Below the pieces are notes generated by a model. It ran no database searches. It had not been told where the DNA came from and worked only from the letters and a program-made list of their open reading frames with translations. From assembly GCA_036405815.1 (NCBI GenBank), contig DASWWX010000013.1, positions 6,840 to 70,839 of the forward strand: 64,000 nt of DNA. Reading direction: 5' to 3'. The translations under genes and the position numbers were made by a program. The stretch's first letter is position 1. Each line of letters begins with the position of its first letter. The stretch comes from Solimonas sp036405815 (lineage in GTDB: Bacteria > Pseudomonadota > Gammaproteobacteria > Nevskiales > Nevskiaceae). This document shows positions 62,236-64,000 of the stretch, piece by piece.

Positions 62236-64000
62236 ATGAAAAAGAATCTGATCGCCGCCGCAGCCGCCGTCTTCATGCTGAGCCCGGCCGCGCAGGCCTG
62301 GACCGACACGATCTCGGGCATCGACGTGTCGCTGCAGAACAAGCTGTCGGTCGGCGCCGCCTGGCGTCTGGAAGCGCGCGACCCGGATCGTGTCGGCATC
62401 GGCAACCGGGCCGACAACGGCGGCGAGGGTAACGCCTTCTCCACCAACGGCGACGACGGCAACCTGGCCTTCGACAAGGGCGACCTGGTCTCGGCTGCTG
62501 CCAAGATCACCTCGGACCTGACCTTGAGCCGCGGCCGTTATGGCGTCTTCGTGCGCGGCAGCTATCTGTTCAATCAGGAACTGCGTAATCACGACTTCTT
62601 CGATGCCGACGACTATGGCGTGGGCAAGGAGGCGCCGCTGTCGGAGCTGGCGTTCAAGAACAAGACCGTGCGCGACTTCGTCGGCAACAACGCCGACCTG
62701 CTCGATGCCTACGTCTTCGGCAGCTTCGACATCGCCGGCCGCGCGGCGGCATTCAAGATCGGCCGCCAGGTCATCAACTGGGGCGAATCGACGTTCGTGC
62801 TGCACGGCATCAACAGCCTGCTGACCTTCAATCAGAATCGCCAGCGCGTGCCGGGCTTCGAGATCGAAGAGTTGCTGCTGCCCAACGCGTTCGCCTGGGG
62901 CTCGCTCAGCGTGGCCGACGGCGTCGGCCTGGAGTTTTTCTACCAGTTGCACTGGGAGCCGACCGAGCCCGATGCATCCGGTACCTACTGGTCGACCAAC
63001 GACTTCGCGGGCAAGGGCGGCACGCGTGCCAACATCGGCTTCGGTCTGCGCGACGAGAACACCCCCGGTACGACGATCCCGCGCGACCCGAACCGCGAGC
63101 CCTCGGACAGCGGCCAGTACGGCGGTCGATTGAGCTTCCTGGTGCCGGCGCTGAACGACATGGACGTCTCGCTGTACGCGATGAACTACCACAGCCGCCT
63201 GCCGGTCATCAGCGGTATCTCCAAGCAGACCTTCGCCGAGCCGGCGGTGCAGAACGGCCGCTACTTCCTCGAGTACCCGGAAGACATCCAGCTCTATGGT
63301 GTGTCGTTCAACACCGCGCTCGGCGACTACTCGTTCCAGGGCGAGTACAGCTACAAGGTCGACCAGCCGCTGCAGATCGACGACGTCGAGGTGCTGCTGG
63401 CCGGCGTCGGCCTGCCGAGCCAGCTCACGCCGCCGCCGTGCCCGCAGCTCGGCTGCGCGCTAGGTGGCAACTACCTGCGCGGCTGGCGCCATCACGATGT
63501 GAGCCAGGCCGATGTTGGCCTGACGCGCATCTTCGGACCCAACGCGTTCGCCGGCTGGGATCAGCTGACGTTCCTGGCCGAGGCCGCGGCGGTCTACGTG
63601 CACGACCTGCCGCCGGAGAGCGTGCTGCGTTACGAGGGCCCGGGCACCTACCGGCCGGGTGACGCCTTTGCCGCGGCGTTCGTGTCCAACGCGCTGGGCG
63701 TGACCGGTACGCCGCTGCAGATCGACGCCGAGCCCGGCGGCTATGCCACGGACTTCTCCTGGGGCTACAAGCTGCTGGCGCGCGCGAGCTACAACAACGT
63801 CTTCGGCGTGCTGCGCATCGAGCCGCAGTTGCGCTTCGATCACGATGTCGAGGGCGTGACGCCGACGCCGATCCTGAACTTTATCCAGAACCGCAAGCAG
63901 CTCACGGCCAGTGTCGGCGCGTTCTACTTGCAGTCCTGGTCCATCGAAACCGCCTATACCCGCTATTGGGGCGGCGGTGCCGGCAATCTGTTGTCGGATC
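62236..64000 (+). CDS. DUF1302 family outer-membrane protein (3' end outside window)
   Basis: The available 588 residues begin with a signal peptide (MKKNLIAAAAAVFMLSPAAQA). The mature protein is typical of DUF1302: YGVFVRGSYLFNQELR, RQVINWGESTFVLHGINSL, then long alternating beta-strand segments of a barrel. The family often sits with DUF1329 and RND-type lipid exporters and has been linked to hydrophobic-compound or sterol handling. ATG at 62236 follows GAGGAG just after the lipase stop. The C-terminus and next genes lie beyond position 64000. Confidence 0.93.
   Translation, partial: MKKNLIAAAAAVFMLSPAAQAWTDTISGIDVSLQNKLSVGAAWRLEARDPDRVGIGNRADNGGEGNAFSTNGDDGNLAFDKGDLVSAAAKITSDLTLSRGRYGVFVRGSYLFNQELRNHDFFDADDYGVGKEAPLSELAFKNKTVRDFVGNNADLLDAYVFGSFDIAGRAAAFKIGRQVINWGESTFVLHGINSLLTFNQNRQRVPGFEIEELLLPNAFAWGSLSVADGVGLEFFYQLHWEPTEPDASGTYWSTNDFAGKGGTRANIGFGLRDENTPGTTIPRDPNREPSDSGQYGGRLSFLVPALNDMDVSLYAMNYHSRLPVISGISKQTFAEPAVQNGRYFLEYPEDIQLYGVSFNTALGDYSFQGEYSYKVDQPLQIDDVEVLLAGVGLPSQLTPPPCPQLGCALGGNYLRGWRHHDVSQADVGLTRIFGPNAFAGWDQLTFLAEAAAVYVHDLPPESVLRYEGPGTYRPGDAFAAAFVSNALGVTGTPLQIDAEPGGYATDFSWGYKLLARASYNNVFGVLRIEPQLRFDHDVEGVTPTPILNFIQNRKQLTASVGAFYLQSWSIETAYTRYWGGGAGNLLSD

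Overview
The window is a contiguous stretch of high-GC chromosome from a Gram-negative bacterium. Outer-membrane families, many lipoproteins, TAT export, an AsmA protein, TlpA-like and OmpA-like envelope proteins, a wax-ester synthase/DGAT, a Lipase_bact_N lipase next to a DUF1302 protein, and a two-ATP-cone NrdA of the Pseudomonas type suggest a lipid-metabolising gammaproteobacterium. Nevskiales (Solimonas/Nevskia-like) is my best guess, but it is inferred from gene content only. I see no rRNA, tRNA, CRISPR array, insertion sequence, plasmid origin or prophage. Genes are dense, and small operons often share overlapping ATGA or GTGA stop/start pairs.

Layout. 1-6.3 kb: class Ia ribonucleotide reductase split into divergent nrdA and nrdB with a membrane 'site-specific recombinase' (COG4389) gene between them. 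Both nrd genes have a pair of NrdR-box-like sites spaced exactly 32 bp and a DnaA-box-like 9-mer. 6.3-13.4 kb: a less GC-rich orphan membrane protein, a FabH-type ketosynthase, a HopJ/DUF3228 pair, a DHA2 exporter, a two-TM protein, an alpha/beta hydrolase and a hemerythrin. 13.4-19.9 kb: a GH5 lipoprotein, a TlpA-like protein, two small proteins, a TpsB/FhaC-like outer-membrane protein whose signal peptide lies in another frame, and a secreted hydrophilic protein. 19.9-30.7 kb: a large esterase-like lipoprotein, DUF4169, a ThuA/GMC oxidoreductase/gluconate-dehydrogenase-subunit-3 operon, a Big-domain lipoprotein, and an OmpA protein with thrombospondin type-3 repeats.

30.7-45.3 kb: a Cys-containing protein, a fatty acid desaturase with a PaaX-like regulator divergent from two crotonases, a CC0125-type lipoprotein, AsmA, a SnoaL-like protein, an MHYT-PAS-GGDEF-EAL c-di-GMP protein, DUF1161, a GH3 lipoprotein and WS/DGAT. 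45.4-52.9 kb: Tex, an SGNH lipoprotein coupled to a HIT protein, and a signalling cluster in which an FHA protein with a cyclase-like N-terminus, coupled to a DUF1338-like enzyme, is divergent from a Hanks-type kinase. 52.9-57.3 kb: an ABC export system (adaptor, ATPase, two FtsX-type permeases). 57.5-64 kb: an atypical SDR coupled to a GlpD-like enzyme, then a lipase and a DUF1302 protein that runs off the end.

Themes are envelope biogenesis, lipid and acyl-CoA metabolism, periplasmic carbohydrate oxidation and hydrolysis, and signalling. The best candidates for under-described biology are the FHA/pseudo-cyclase/kinase cluster, the shared regulatory architecture of the split nrd genes, the TpsB gene with a displaced signal peptide, and the lipase/DUF1302 pair. 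All assignments come from reading the sequence and remembered family motifs; no database search was run.
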